In this document: positions 15,851 through 23,931 of the stretch, in pieces
How the letters are laid out: each line of letters starts with the position of its first letter
Numbering within the stretch: position 1 is the first letter of the stretch
DNA from: Hallerella sp963629575
GTDB lineage: Bacteria; Fibrobacterota; Fibrobacteria; Fibrobacterales; Fibrobacteraceae
Reading direction: 5' to 3'
Assembly (NCBI GenBank): GCA_963629575.1
Contig: CAVGIM010000019.1
Coordinates: forward strand, 1-46,494
Length of the DNA stretch: 46,494 nucleotides
Translations under genes and position numbers: made by a program
Notes under the pieces: model-generated
What the model was told of the DNA's origin: nothing
Seen by the model: the letters and a program-made list of their open reading frames with translations, nothing else
Database searches by the model: none

Positions 15851-16868
15851 CGATAGCGAAGAGAATGACGCAGCAAAGGATGGGCGCGAGGATGTTGAAC
15901 GGCGCCTGATACTGGAACCTTGCCGGAGTCGCTAGCCACAGATAGATGCCAATCGTCTGCCCCGTGAAGACTTCGAGACTGTGCCGTCCAAGAACCCTGC
16001 AGGGCGCAAAGTCCAAAAGGCCTGGCTTGCGCCGAACGATGAACGAAACGACCCCGACGAAGGCGAGAAAGTTCAGAAAGCGCAGCGCGCCGACATGTTC
16101 CTTGGAAATCCAGAAATCGCCGGGAAGCGGAAGATCGAAAAAACGGTGCGACCAGACGAGACAGATGGCGCAGAGCGGAATGGACGCTAGAAACGAGCGG
16201 TCTAGAAGCGTTGCCGTAATTTTCCGATCTTTCCAGAGAAGGCTGATGGCCGCTCCCGAAAAATAGACGAATTGCCAGGCGAAAAGGTCGAAGAATCCCG
16301 GATAGATCCAGTCGGGAAAAATCTCCAGGACATAACGCCGTAGGGAAAACTGGGCGAGTAGCCAGACGGAAAACGACATTCCCCAGGCGAGTTTCAGGTG
16401 ACCGCGGTTCATGGCCGGAAAAACGAACGACCCGGCAAGGAGAAGAAACACGTAGAGCGGCAGAACGTCGATCCATTCCGGCGTGTAGGCGAGAATTCCG
16501 GCAAGGAGGCTTCCGCTTATCGGATGCTCGTAGAGACCGGCAAGGAACTTTCGGAGAGGCGGTAAAAAAAGATAGGCGAGAACGGCGATGAAAAAAAGCG
16601 TCGCGACGTGAAATTTCCAGATTCGGAAGGCGCGCTTTCGCATCCAGCCGGCGTTTTCTCCGCGCGATGCCTTGCTTTTTACGGCGAGCATCCCGACAAA
16701 TCCCGAAAGAAAGAAGAATCCCTCGGCTGCGGAAAAAAATCCGAAGCACTGGTAGAGACAATGGGAAATCGGGCCGGAAAAATGATCCAGCGTCATCTGC
16801 AACAAAAGAAGCCCCCGAATGGAATCGAGGGCGAGAATGCGACCGGGCCTGGGAACGCTAGAATTCAA
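15825..16868 (-). CDS. OpgC-family membrane acyltransferase
   Basis: This is a polytopic membrane protein of about ten hydrophobic segments that matches the OpgC family, which succinylates periplasmic glucans. Diagnostic parts are the N-terminal LALDSIRGLLLLQMTLDHFSG, FFLSGFVGMLAVKSKASR, FLLLAGSFVFPAM, and the C-terminal LLDFAPCRVLGRHSLEVFTGQ. There is no ATG or GTG near the expected N-terminus. The best start is TTG at 16868, giving M-N-S-S-V-P-R-P-G-R-I-L-A-L-D-S, which overlaps the stop of the upstream barrel gene by 11 bases and so implies coupling. The acyl acceptor could be a periplasmic glucan or a surface polysaccharide. Confidence 0.82.
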   Translation of the reverse strand: MNSSVPRPGRILALDSIRGLLLLQMTLDHFSGPISHCLYQCFGFFSAAEGFFFLSGFVGMLAVKSKASRGENAGWMRKRAFRIWKFHVATLFFIAVLAYLFLPPLRKFLAGLYEHPISGSLLAGILAYTPEWIDVLPLYVFLLLAGSFVFPAMNRGHLKLAWGMSFSVWLLAQFSLRRYVLEIFPDWIYPGFFDLFAWQFVYFSGAAISLLWKDRKITATLLDRSFLASIPLCAICLVWSHRFFDLPLPGDFWISKEHVGALRFLNFLAFVGVVSFIVRRKPGLLDFAPCRVLGRHSLEVFTGQTIGIYLWLATPARFQYQAPFNILAPILCCVILFAIARRLERNR

Positions 16869-17958
16869 CGTGTCCGCTGATTCCCATCGATACGTGGTTC
16901 GGTCCCGAGGAGCAGATGTTGTAGCCGCCCCAGAAAACGATTTCCGCTTCGACGGTCGGGTAGAGATAGAAGGACGGTCCGACAAAGTGCCGGCTGTCCT
17001 TTCCGACTTCCTGGCTCGGATCGTGGAATTCGTAGGCGAGGCCCATCGAGAATTTCTTGTGGAGGTCGAGCGACGGTTCGATATAGAACATCCGCTGGTC
17101 TTCCGTGAAAATCTGTTCTTCGGCGGGAGCTTCGTCGTCGGCGAGAAGCGCCTGGAAGTAGCTGGCGGCCAGGTTGAAGAATCGGTAGTTGAAGGACGGT
17201 TCGACGAGGAAGGAATGTACGCCGTGGCCTTTGTAAGGGTGCATTCCCCAGGTAGCGGTAATCCCGTAGTTGAAGCGGTCCGTGCTCTTTGTGTATTGGA
17301 CTTCCGTTCCGAGCGCATACGTGTAGGAACGGCTGATTTCCTTGCCGAAAACCCAGTCGAGGCTCGGAGTAATCGTAAAGCGTTCTTCCGTCTTGGAAAT
17401 CAGGTCGAATCCGTAGGTGATGAACGTGGCGAGCGAGTGCGAATTGTTTTCGGTCGCCCCGATGTAGGCTCTGCCGTTTTCGACTTCGAAACCGATTCCG
17501 CGGATGCGCTTGTCCTGGAGAATGACCGCGTAGTCTTCGGTGTCGCGCCAATAGAAATAGGAAAATCCGCCGGCGCTGTAGGTGAGGTCGCCAAAAACCA
17601 CGCGAACGAGCGGCGTGAACTGCCACGCGAACTGGATGCCGTCAAAGTCGAAGGCGGTCCAGCGGTTTTCCGCGTCGCCCATCGCCGTTGCGCGGTTCTC
17701 GTGGCGGACCATGGAAATTCCCGAATCGCCTTTCGTCACGTAGTTGCTGTGTGAACGCCCCTTGACGCTTACGGAAACATTTTCGTCAAGGAAAACCTTT
17801 CCTTCGAGCTTGATATCCTGGTTTGCCGCATTGGTCGGGCTGAAATCCTTGTCCCAGTAAGTCGCATAGTCCGCGTCGATATCGCCGTGCAGTTCGACAT
17901 CGACAGCGAAAGCGGCGATTGCGGAAAGAAGAATCAAAAAGCTGGAATGCTTGAACAT
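16858..17958 (-). CDS. Outer-membrane beta-barrel (porin-like) protein
   Basis: The protein has a cleavable signal (MFKHSSFLILLSAIAAFAVDVE) and then repeated amphipathic beta strands ending with a C-terminal aromatic residue (GISGHVEF), as is usual for outer-membrane barrels. Features such as GDLTYSAGGFSYFYWRD and ERFTITPSLDWVFGKE fit a 12-16-stranded barrel. The start at ATG 17958 follows AAGGAAAC; an in-frame GTG at 17991 is not needed. No specific family was recognised. It is followed directly by the OpgC-like gene, so the two may act on the same periplasmic or surface glycan. Confidence 0.72.
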   Translation of the reverse strand: MFKHSSFLILLSAIAAFAVDVELHGDIDADYATYWDKDFSPTNAANQDIKLEGKVFLDENVSVSVKGRSHSNYVTKGDSGISMVRHENRATAMGDAENRWTAFDFDGIQFAWQFTPLVRVVFGDLTYSAGGFSYFYWRDTEDYAVILQDKRIRGIGFEVENGRAYIGATENNSHSLATFITYGFDLISKTEERFTITPSLDWVFGKEISRSYTYALGTEVQYTKSTDRFNYGITATWGMHPYKGHGVHSFLVEPSFNYRFFNLAASYFQALLADDEAPAEEQIFTEDQRMFYIEPSLDLHKKFSMGLAYEFHDPSQEVGKDSRHFVGPSFYLYPTVEAEIVFWGGYNICSSGPNHVSMGISGHVEF

Positions 17959-18055
17959 AGTTTCCTTTGCAAAAGACAATTTGCAGACCAAAATAGAAAT
18001 ATGCTCGAAAAGAGTCCATCGGTTCCGCGTTCCTTTTTGTAAATTAGCCCGTATT

Positions 18056-18688
18056 ATGGGATTTTTCTATCGATTTGTTCTCGCTCTCTGCCTTTTTTCC
18101 GCTGCGAGCGCGTTTGCCGCTCCCGCGGATTCCGTCATGGCGCTTTCCAGGAAATGGTTCGATTCGGGCAAGGCCTGGAGCTTTGACTTTCGGGTTCGCG
18201 TGGATTATGCGGGTTCCCCGGAAACGGGCATTCAGGGCGGTAACCTGCTCGTTACCGGAAAGGACATGTTCCGGCTGAAAATTTCGGGGATGGAAATCTA
18301 TTGCGACGGCAAGAATTTCTGGCAGTGGAACAGGGAAACGAACCAGGTGCTCCTCAAGCTTCTGGAAGACATGGAAAGCAACATGCATCCGTCGGAACTT
18401 CTGTTCAAGTATCTCTCGTGCAAGCCTATCGAGATGAAGCGGGAAAAGATAGATGGAAAGACGGCAAACGCGATTCGGCTCGACGCATCGCGTTACGGCA
18501 AGGATTTTGCCGAAATGGAGGTGTGGCTTTCGACGGCGGACGCGTCCCCGATGCGTCTCGTGACCGTGGATCCGCTCCGCAACGTCTCGACCTATGATAT
18601 TTCGAACCTGAAGCGAGTGGACAGTGTCAAGGTTTCGGATTTTGTACTGGTTCCGGAAAAAGGTGTCGATGTCATCGATATGCGGTAG
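18056..18688 (+). CDS. LolA-like outer-membrane lipoprotein carrier
   Basis: Residues 1-22 are a signal peptide (GFFYRFVLALCLFSAASAFA). The mature part follows the LolA/LolB half-barrel pattern: SFDFRVRVDYAGSPETG, a strand with LLVTGKDMFRLKISGMEIYCDGKNFWQWN, and then a long connecting region and ITVDP-like strands (MRLVTVDPLRNVSTYDISNL). LolA proteins carry lipoproteins across the periplasm to the outer membrane, which suits a window with many lipoproteins. It has no strong Shine-Dalgarno; TAAATTAG lies 8 bases before ATG. It is followed after 4 bases by the T9SS-type cargo gene, a close spacing suggesting one operon. Confidence 0.75.
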   Translation: MGFFYRFVLALCLFSAASAFAAPADSVMALSRKWFDSGKAWSFDFRVRVDYAGSPETGIQGGNLLVTGKDMFRLKISGMEIYCDGKNFWQWNRETNQVLLKLLEDMESNMHPSELLFKYLSCKPIEMKREKIDGKTANAIRLDASRYGKDFAEMEVWLSTADASPMRLVTVDPLRNVSTYDISNLKRVDSVKVSDFVLVPEKGVDVIDMR

Positions 18689-18692
18689 GAAA

Positions 18693-20282
18693 ATGAATCT
18701 TCGAACCATGAAGTTCTGTCTTTCTTTCTTGATGCTAGTCTCGGCGCTTTTTGCGTCGGATGACGGCTTCGCCAGCAATTTTACCTATTCCGCGGGTCCC
18801 GGCCCATCGACGGGTTCTCTCTGGGTGGTCAGTCGGGGAACTTCCGGTAGCGGAATCACGCTGGTAAACCTCGCGCTCGGCGCGGAAAACGTCAACGTGT
18901 CGAAGATGGCGACGGAGCTCTTGCCGGATTCCATCACGCCGGTTCAGGATGGAATTTTTTCGGACGTGACCGCGGAGCATCGGCGGACACCCTTTGCGAG
19001 CGCCGGAAAACTGGGCTTTGTCGTGCCGCTTGTTCTGGAAAGCGATTCGGGATATCTAGTCCCGTGGGGATATTTTAGCGGGCGCGCTTCGAATGCCGTA
19101 ACGTCTAGGCCTCTTCCGACACCTCCGGGAGAATTTCCCGAACATTCGGAAATGTCCCATGCGGTTTCTGGTTTCGCTTTTGATTCGTCCACGAACGCAT
19201 TGTGGGTGGCCCGAGGCGTTTACGGACTTCTCAGGGAAGACATTGGCGCGGGCGTCAATTCTCCCAAGCGGTCGCATTTCGTGGTGAACGCGAAAACGTT
19301 TTCCCTGGATTCCCTAAAGAACTCGTCGAAGGTGGATTCGACGACAAATCCGGCGGTCTATGGGATTGCTCGCGGTGCGGAAGGAAAGTTCTGGCTTGCG
19401 ACGGGCGGTGGACTCTTTGCGCTGGACATGGCGACGCGAAAGCTTTCGAGGACTGGCGTTCCGTTCCTCGACACGGCCCGCGTGACGGGCGTCTGGAGCG
19501 GAGGTTCTCCCTTCCAGGTCGTCGTGGAAACTAGCAAGCGCTACAAGACGACTACCGAGGACAAGCTCTGGCGATCCTACGGCGGAAAGCCCTTTGCCGA
19601 AGTCGTCTTTCGCGACACGTCGGGAAAAATCCAGAAAAACGTCTATGACAAGAACGACTTCACGACGAGCGATGTCGCCTTTGTCGGGGACAGGGCCTTT
19701 CTTTCCGTCTTGGCCGTGGAAGGCAGCAAAAGCGGAATCTTGAAGCTCGACAGCGTGGGAGCGGTTCCCTTTGACGACGAAGAGCCGTGGCTTTACGGAT
19801 TGAATGCGGGCGTGGTCGATCGGAATGTCGAAGTGACCGCGGTCGCGGCGTTTCCGCTTTCGGCAAGGGTGACGGGACTTGTCGCCTGTACGAACGGAGC
19901 GGGCATTTCCGTTTCCGCCGATACGGGAAAAACCTGGACGCACATCATGAACCAGACGTCGCTGAAGAACGACCTGGGATCCATTCGGATGATTCCTTCG
20001 GTAATCGGGGCGGGGAACCAGTCCATGGTTTCGTACAAGGTAAGCAAGAATTCCAAGATAACGATAGAAGTCTTTAGCTACGACATGCGCAAGGTCCGGA
20101 CGATTGCCAAGAGTGCGGAGCGCATGGCTAGTTCTACGCGTAGCACCTTGCCGTCGGAGGACTTTTGGGACGGTCGCGACGACGGCGGAAACGCGGTGAC
20201 AATGGGTGTCTATTATGTCCGGGTCAAGGACAATCACGGACATGTCGGCTGGGGAAAGGCGATGACACTGGGAGGCAAATAG
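18693..20282 (+). CDS. Large secreted protein with C-terminal FlgD/T9SS-type domain
   Basis: The protein has a signal peptide (MKFCLSFLMLVSALFAS). The ~430-residue body shows repeated beta-propeller-like units (GSLWVVSRGTSGSGITLVN, NALWVARGVYGLLRED, GKFWLATGGGLFALDMATRK, TNGAGISVSADTGKTWTHI), each resembling two-component-regulator/sialidase-type propeller blades. The last ~85 residues (VSYKVSKNSKITIEVFSYDM, FWDGRDDGGNAVTMGVYYVR) match the FlgD-like Ig or T9SS C-terminal sorting domain. It probably crosses the outer membrane through a type IX system. ATG 18693 has TAGGA in front; ATG 18708 is an alternative. It is followed one base later by the PorV-like gene. Confidence 0.78.
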   Translation: MNLRTMKFCLSFLMLVSALFASDDGFASNFTYSAGPGPSTGSLWVVSRGTSGSGITLVNLALGAENVNVSKMATELLPDSITPVQDGIFSDVTAEHRRTPFASAGKLGFVVPLVLESDSGYLVPWGYFSGRASNAVTSRPLPTPPGEFPEHSEMSHAVSGFAFDSSTNALWVARGVYGLLREDIGAGVNSPKRSHFVVNAKTFSLDSLKNSSKVDSTTNPAVYGIARGAEGKFWLATGGGLFALDMATRKLSRTGVPFLDTARVTGVWSGGSPFQVVVETSKRYKTTTEDKLWRSYGGKPFAEVVFRDTSGKIQKNVYDKNDFTTSDVAFVGDRAFLSVLAVEGSKSGILKLDSVGAVPFDDEEPWLYGLNAGVVDRNVEVTAVAAFPLSARVTGLVACTNGAGISVSADTGKTWTHIMNQTSLKNDLGSIRMIPSVIGAGNQSMVSYKVSKNSKITIEVFSYDMRKVRTIAKSAERMASSTRSTLPSEDFWDGRDDGGNAVTMGVYYVRVKDNHGHVGWGKAMTLGGK

Positions 20283-20283
20283 C

Positions 20284-21306
20284 ATGAAGCGTCTTTTCTT
20301 TTTAGCCGTACTCCTGTTTTGCGGAACGCTTTTGGCAGACAAGAAGGCGAACCTTGGAGGCTTTGACGGATTTGTCGAGCGCATGGGAACCGGCGGACGG
20401 GAACTCGGGCGTGGAAACGTCGGTGTCGCGGATACGTCGGCTCTTCCCGCCGCCTACTTCAACCCGGCGATTCTCGGATTTCGGAATACAATCGCCTACT
20501 CGCTTGCCGCGGAAAAGCGCGATCTGGACCGGGCCGGCGGCTCTCTCGGCATCGAAACGAAAGTGGGAAACCGCATGGGCATCGGCGCGGCGGTTCTCTA
20601 CCGGACCGATCTGGATTTCGAAGTCATCGACAGCGACGACGAAACGGTCGGAAGCGCCCAGCCCTACTTTATGACGGCATTTGTCGGCGTGGGCTATCGG
20701 CTGACGCGAAAGGACGCGATAGGACTCTCTTTTGCGATAAGCTACGACAACTTGGACATTTCCGGGCATTACGAAGAGGCGAGCCTCGTGGATTCCTACC
20801 AGAGTCCCGTCGTTTTGAACATCGGATGGCTTCGGGAGTGGAACGAGCATTGGTCTTCTGCCGTGATGATTCGGAATCTGAGCTTTAGCAAGAATCTCTC
20901 GGCGACTTGGACGCGCAACGCTTCGAACGACAATTCGGTGGAAGAGAGCGAAGGCGTCCGTCCGAAAGTCCTGCAGATAGGTCTTGGTTACCACACAAGG
21001 CTCTTGACTCGCCCGATTTCCGTCTGGATGGAAGCGCTGGATTACCAGGTGGCGGACACGCTTTTGGTCTTTGATCCGGATTATCACGTCTGGACAGGGC
21101 GTTTCGGCATGGAATGGGAAGCGATCGAAGATGGACTTGTCCGTTTTGGCTTCGACGACAGAAACTATACTTTCGGCTTGGGGTACCGATTCAGCATCCG
21201 CTTCGGAAAGCGGCGCTATGACTTCGAAATCGATTACGCCCTGGTTTACGAATCCCAGGCGGACTTGTGGAATCCGCTAAGCTTTGGATTCCGCGGAACG
21301 ATTTGA
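20284..21306 (+). CDS. PorV/PorQ-like outer-membrane barrel protein
   Basis: The protein has a signal peptide (KRLFFLAVLLFCGTLLA). It then shows the opening typical of the PorV/PorQ/UPF0164 group: MGTGGRELGRGNVGVADTS, ALPAAYFNPAILGF, followed by regular beta strands such as IGLSFAISYDNLDISGHYEE and LQIGLGYHTRLLTRPISVWMEAL. These FadL-like barrels act as outer-membrane shuttles in type IX secretion, receiving cargo with C-terminal sorting domains. The preceding gene, one base upstream, encodes just such a cargo, so a cargo/shuttle pair is likely. Assignment between PorV, PorQ and a paralogue is not possible by eye. Confidence 0.75.
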   Translation: MKRLFFLAVLLFCGTLLADKKANLGGFDGFVERMGTGGRELGRGNVGVADTSALPAAYFNPAILGFRNTIAYSLAAEKRDLDRAGGSLGIETKVGNRMGIGAAVLYRTDLDFEVIDSDDETVGSAQPYFMTAFVGVGYRLTRKDAIGLSFAISYDNLDISGHYEEASLVDSYQSPVVLNIGWLREWNEHWSSAVMIRNLSFSKNLSATWTRNASNDNSVEESEGVRPKVLQIGLGYHTRLLTRPISVWMEALDYQVADTLLVFDPDYHVWTGRFGMEWEAIEDGLVRFGFDDRNYTFGLGYRFSIRFGKRRYDFEIDYALVYESQADLWNPLSFGFRGTI

Positions 21307-21312
21307 AAAATC

Positions 21313-21320
21313 TATTATTG
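21313..21320 (+). promoter_or_regulatory. TATTATTG element 4 bases before the TetR ATG
   Basis: The element lies in the 18-bp space between the barrel gene and the TetR gene, with no Shine-Dalgarno. The placement is the same as at 13617-13624 and suggests a leaderless promoter. Confidence 0.35.
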
Positions 21321-21324
21321 TCCC

Positions 21325-21984
21325 ATGATGTCCGAATATAGCGAAAACGTAGCTTCGAATGGTCCGCGCTGGCAGCGCAAGAAAGATGTCCGTCCCCAGG
21401 AAATTCTGGATGCTGCCGCGGAACTTTTCGTCGAACAGGGATATTCCGCGACGAAGGTAAGCCAGATCGCGCGCAAGGCCGGCGTCACCGCGGGAACGCT
21501 CTATGTCTATTATAAGAACAAGGAAGCGATCCTTCAGGAAGTCGTGATGAACACGGTCAGCTCCATCTTTGACGCGAGCGACGCCATTCTGGAAAAGTAT
21601 GACGGATCCGCGGAGGGATTGCTTTCGATTTTGATCCAGAAGTGGTTCGAGGCCGTCGGCGGAGAAAGCAAGATTTCGGGAATTCCGAAACTCGTCGTTG
21701 CGGAATCTTCGAATTTCCCCGAACTGGCGGACTTTTTCGTCAAGCGCGTTCTCGACCCCGCCTACAAGTATATTTGCCGCGTACTCGAATACGGCATTTC
21801 CAAGGGGACGTTCCGAATCGACAACGTGGAAATGACCGCCTACATGATCCTTTCGACCTTGCACGGTGCCGTTCTCGATCCGCATTCGCTGCATATCGCA
21901 AAGAAGCACGGCTTGCCGATGGAATCGTTCGAGGAAGAATTGCGCAACTTGATCCTGGGCGGAATTTTAAATACAAGACGATAG
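21325..21984 (+). CDS. TetR/AcrR-family transcriptional regulator
   Basis: Residues ~22-75 are the TetR N-terminal DNA-binding domain: RPQEILDAAAELFVEQGYSATKV, SQIARKAGVTAGTLYVYYKNKEAIL, including the recognition helix GTLYVYYKNKE. The C-terminal ~140 residues are helical and form the ligand and dimer domain. Length of 219 residues is normal. Its target may be its own promoter or a nearby envelope/efflux gene, but no operator palindrome is obvious in the 18-bp upstream gap. It is followed after 6 bases by recF, a close spacing that may be only read-through. The start may be either of two adjacent ATG codons (21325 or 21328). Confidence 0.9.
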   Translation: MMSEYSENVASNGPRWQRKKDVRPQEILDAAAELFVEQGYSATKVSQIARKAGVTAGTLYVYYKNKEAILQEVVMNTVSSIFDASDAILEKYDGSAEGLLSILIQKWFEAVGGESKISGIPKLVVAESSNFPELADFFVKRVLDPAYKYICRVLEYGISKGTFRIDNVEMTAYMILSTLHGAVLDPHSLHIAKKHGLPMESFEEELRNLILGGILNTRR

Positions 21985-21990
21985 CCCTTC

Positions 21991-23082
21991 ATGATTCGAT
22001 CGCTGTCTTTTGTTTCCTTGCGCAACATGCAGAAAGGGCATTTCGAGTTCGAAGACGGTTTTACGGTTGTTTGCGGAAAGAACGGGACGGGAAAGACGAC
22101 GCTTCTCGAAGCGATACATCTTCTTTGCGAAGGATTCTCGTTTCGCGCGCACAGCCTTTTGGACCTAGTCGGCTGGGACGCTTCCGAAATGATCTTGCGG
22201 GGAACGCTTCTGGAAAGTCCCGAATCCGAAAGGGTTTTCGAAAGGGCGCTTTCCGTGAACAGGAACAAGGGAGTCACGGTGAAAAAGGACGGGTCGCTCT
22301 GCAGGAGCGCCGCCTCTTTTTTTGGGACAATTCCCGCGGTCATCATGCAGCCCGCCGACATGGAAATGGTTCGCGGAGCCCCGGAGATTCGCCGGCGCTA
22401 TCTAGACGAGCTTCTCTGCTTTCGAAACGTGCGAAACGCGGACTTGCTCCGTCGCTATCGGCGCGTTCTCGCGGAGAGAAACCAGTGGCTGCGCCAGAAC
22501 AAGGCGGGCGAGGCGGTAGGTGGCGAGGCTCTTTTTTCCGTTCTCAACGGGCAACTGGTCGATTTGGCGACATCGGTCTGGAAAGAACGCCTGGGACTTG
22601 TCGAGGAAATCTCTCCGTTAGTTTGTATGTATTACGAGATGCTCGACGGAAAAGTCGATGCCGTCGCTGTCGGCTACAAAAGCTCGGTGGCGGAATTTGG
22701 AATGTCGGAAACCGCTCTCCGGGAGGCCTTTGCCGAAAAGCTGGAATCTCTTGACTTTGCGGAAAGGATGCAGGGAATTTCGCTTGCCGGTCCGCACAAG
22801 GACGATCTGAAGCTTTCTCTCCACGGGCATGAAATGCGGAACGCGGGTTCCCAGGGACAGTGCCGCAGCGCGACTATCGCCCTTCGCCTTGCCGCTTCGG
22901 ACCTGGCGAGCGAACATCTGGCAAAGCCCGTCCTTCTTCTCGACGACATCTTTGCGGAACTCGACAAGAACAGGCGCGGGGCCGTGGCGGAGATCATCCG
23001 CGAAAAGAAATGCCAGGTCTTTGTCGCGACGCCGCGGGCCGAGGACTTGCCGTTTACGGCAAATGCGAAAATCGAAATGTAG
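21991..23082 (+). CDS. recF: DNA replication/repair protein RecF
   Basis: This is an SMC-like ATPase that loads RecA at gaps with RecO and RecR. Walker A is GKNGTGKTT (residues 29-37), the ABC signature lies in GSQGQCRS, and Walker B in LLLDDIFAELD. GPHKDDL is the conserved RecF block before the signature. Total length of 363 residues and the helical arm with RRYLDELLCF are standard. In many bacteria recF sits between dnaN and gyrB; here it is after a TetR gene, away from the origin cluster. It has no neighbouring recO or recR in this window. Confidence 0.95.
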   Translation: MIRSLSFVSLRNMQKGHFEFEDGFTVVCGKNGTGKTTLLEAIHLLCEGFSFRAHSLLDLVGWDASEMILRGTLLESPESERVFERALSVNRNKGVTVKKDGSLCRSAASFFGTIPAVIMQPADMEMVRGAPEIRRRYLDELLCFRNVRNADLLRRYRRVLAERNQWLRQNKAGEAVGGEALFSVLNGQLVDLATSVWKERLGLVEEISPLVCMYYEMLDGKVDAVAVGYKSSVAEFGMSETALREAFAEKLESLDFAERMQGISLAGPHKDDLKLSLHGHEMRNAGSQGQCRSATIALRLAASDLASEHLAKPVLLLDDIFAELDKNRRGAVAEIIREKKCQVFVATPRAEDLPFTANAKIEM

Positions 23083-23254
23083 TCCGTAGTGCTCCCTGCA
23101 CGAAAGGATTTCGAATGATTTCCTTGAAAAGCTGATTTATCCATTTTCCATAGACTCTGATTCTTCCATCGTTTTGGCAAAGCCTTTCCCGACATTCAGT
23201 TCTGCGAGTGGATGACAAATGATGACTCTCGAAAACGAGAATTGAATGGCGCGC

Positions 23255-23743
23255 CTACTTGATTCGGGTGACGGCGTCCTTGCGCTTTTCGTTCATTCGA
23301 CGGTAGAACGAAAAAAGTCGGCTGCTTTCCGAAATGTGCGCAAAGACGAGGGCGTCCGCGTGCATCGCGGCGACGTGATTTGCATAGCGGGAGGTCTTTG
23401 CGGTATAATGCTCGCGCCGAAGGCAGGAGACGATGAACAGGCGGTTTTCGGCGAGGGCTCTTTCTTCTTCGCGAGAGAGTTTCTCGGGAATGGACTTGCC
23501 CAGGATCCAGATGGCCTTGCCGCCATTTCTTAGCGCGGCGTGAAACAGGGCGCTTTCCGCTTCGGAATGGAACGCTCCGATGAAGCAGATTCCGTTCCTT
23601 GCCAGGTTGCGGCCCCAGCAGCGGATCTTTTCCTTGGTTGCCTCGTCTGAATCGCGCGATGCGAAGAAAGCGATTTTGGATTCGTCCCACAGCTCGGCAT
23701 TGCCGATAGAAAGGCGCCCGTTAAAAGTCTTTTCGTTTTTCAT
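23255..23743 (-). CDS. DprA/Smf-like Rossmann-fold protein (short)
   Basis: The 162-residue protein has the central pattern of the DprA/Smf Rossmann fold: IAFFASRDSDEATKEKIRCW, then ARNGICFIGAFHSEAESALFHAAL, GGKAIWILGKSIPEKLS and later RLFIVSC. It aligns with DprA motifs for single-stranded DNA binding (the GxSxGID-AAH region), but key Gly and Asp positions are changed (IGAFHSEAESALF). It lacks the SAM-like and winged-helix domains. It may be a stand-alone DprA-like regulator or a nucleotide-binding protein rather than a transformation protein. ATG 23743 follows GAGGGATGG at 8-9 bases. A strong hairpin with a T-run lies just upstream. Confidence 0.7.
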   Translation of the reverse strand: MKNEKTFNGRLSIGNAELWDESKIAFFASRDSDEATKEKIRCWGRNLARNGICFIGAFHSEAESALFHAALRNGGKAIWILGKSIPEKLSREEERALAENRLFIVSCLRREHYTAKTSRYANHVAAMHADALVFAHISESSRLFSFYRRMNEKRKDAVTRIK

Positions 23744-23763
23744 TCCATCCCTCAATCAAAAAG

Positions 23764-23790
23764 GCGCTACACAGGGAATCCATGTAGCGC
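23764..23790 (-). terminator. Hairpin plus T-run in the 5' region of the DprA-like gene
   Basis: GCGCTACA and TGTAGCGC form a perfect 8-bp stem around an 11-base loop. On the minus strand the stem is followed by CTTTTTG. It stands 21 bases before ATG 23743, so it may be a transcription attenuator of the DprA-like gene, or a terminator for a short minus-strand RNA that starts between it and uvrB. Confidence 0.6.
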
Positions 23791-23918
23791 ACTGGGAACA
23801 ATATAGCAAAAAGCCATCTCGGCGATGGTTGAAAGTTGCGAAAAATTGGTAGTAGAACGGGAAGCGGGACGCTCTGCATCTATAAGCTCCAGGCACTATC
23901 AACCAAGCTCGGATTTTC

Positions 23919-23925
23919 TACATTG
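23919..23925 (+). promoter_or_regulatory. TACATTG element 6 bases before the uvrB ATG
   Basis: TACATTG precedes the uvrB start with no Shine-Dalgarno between. It is one base short of the TACATTTG seen before tRNA-Gln and the RNA methyltransferase. Confidence 0.35.
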
Positions 23926-23931
23926 CCCGGC

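Noticed and set aside
23083..23254. A gene between recF and the DprA-like gene.
   Set aside because: No convincing open frame with a start and coding-like composition; only a small hairpin TCTCGAAAACGAGA near 23226 was seen.
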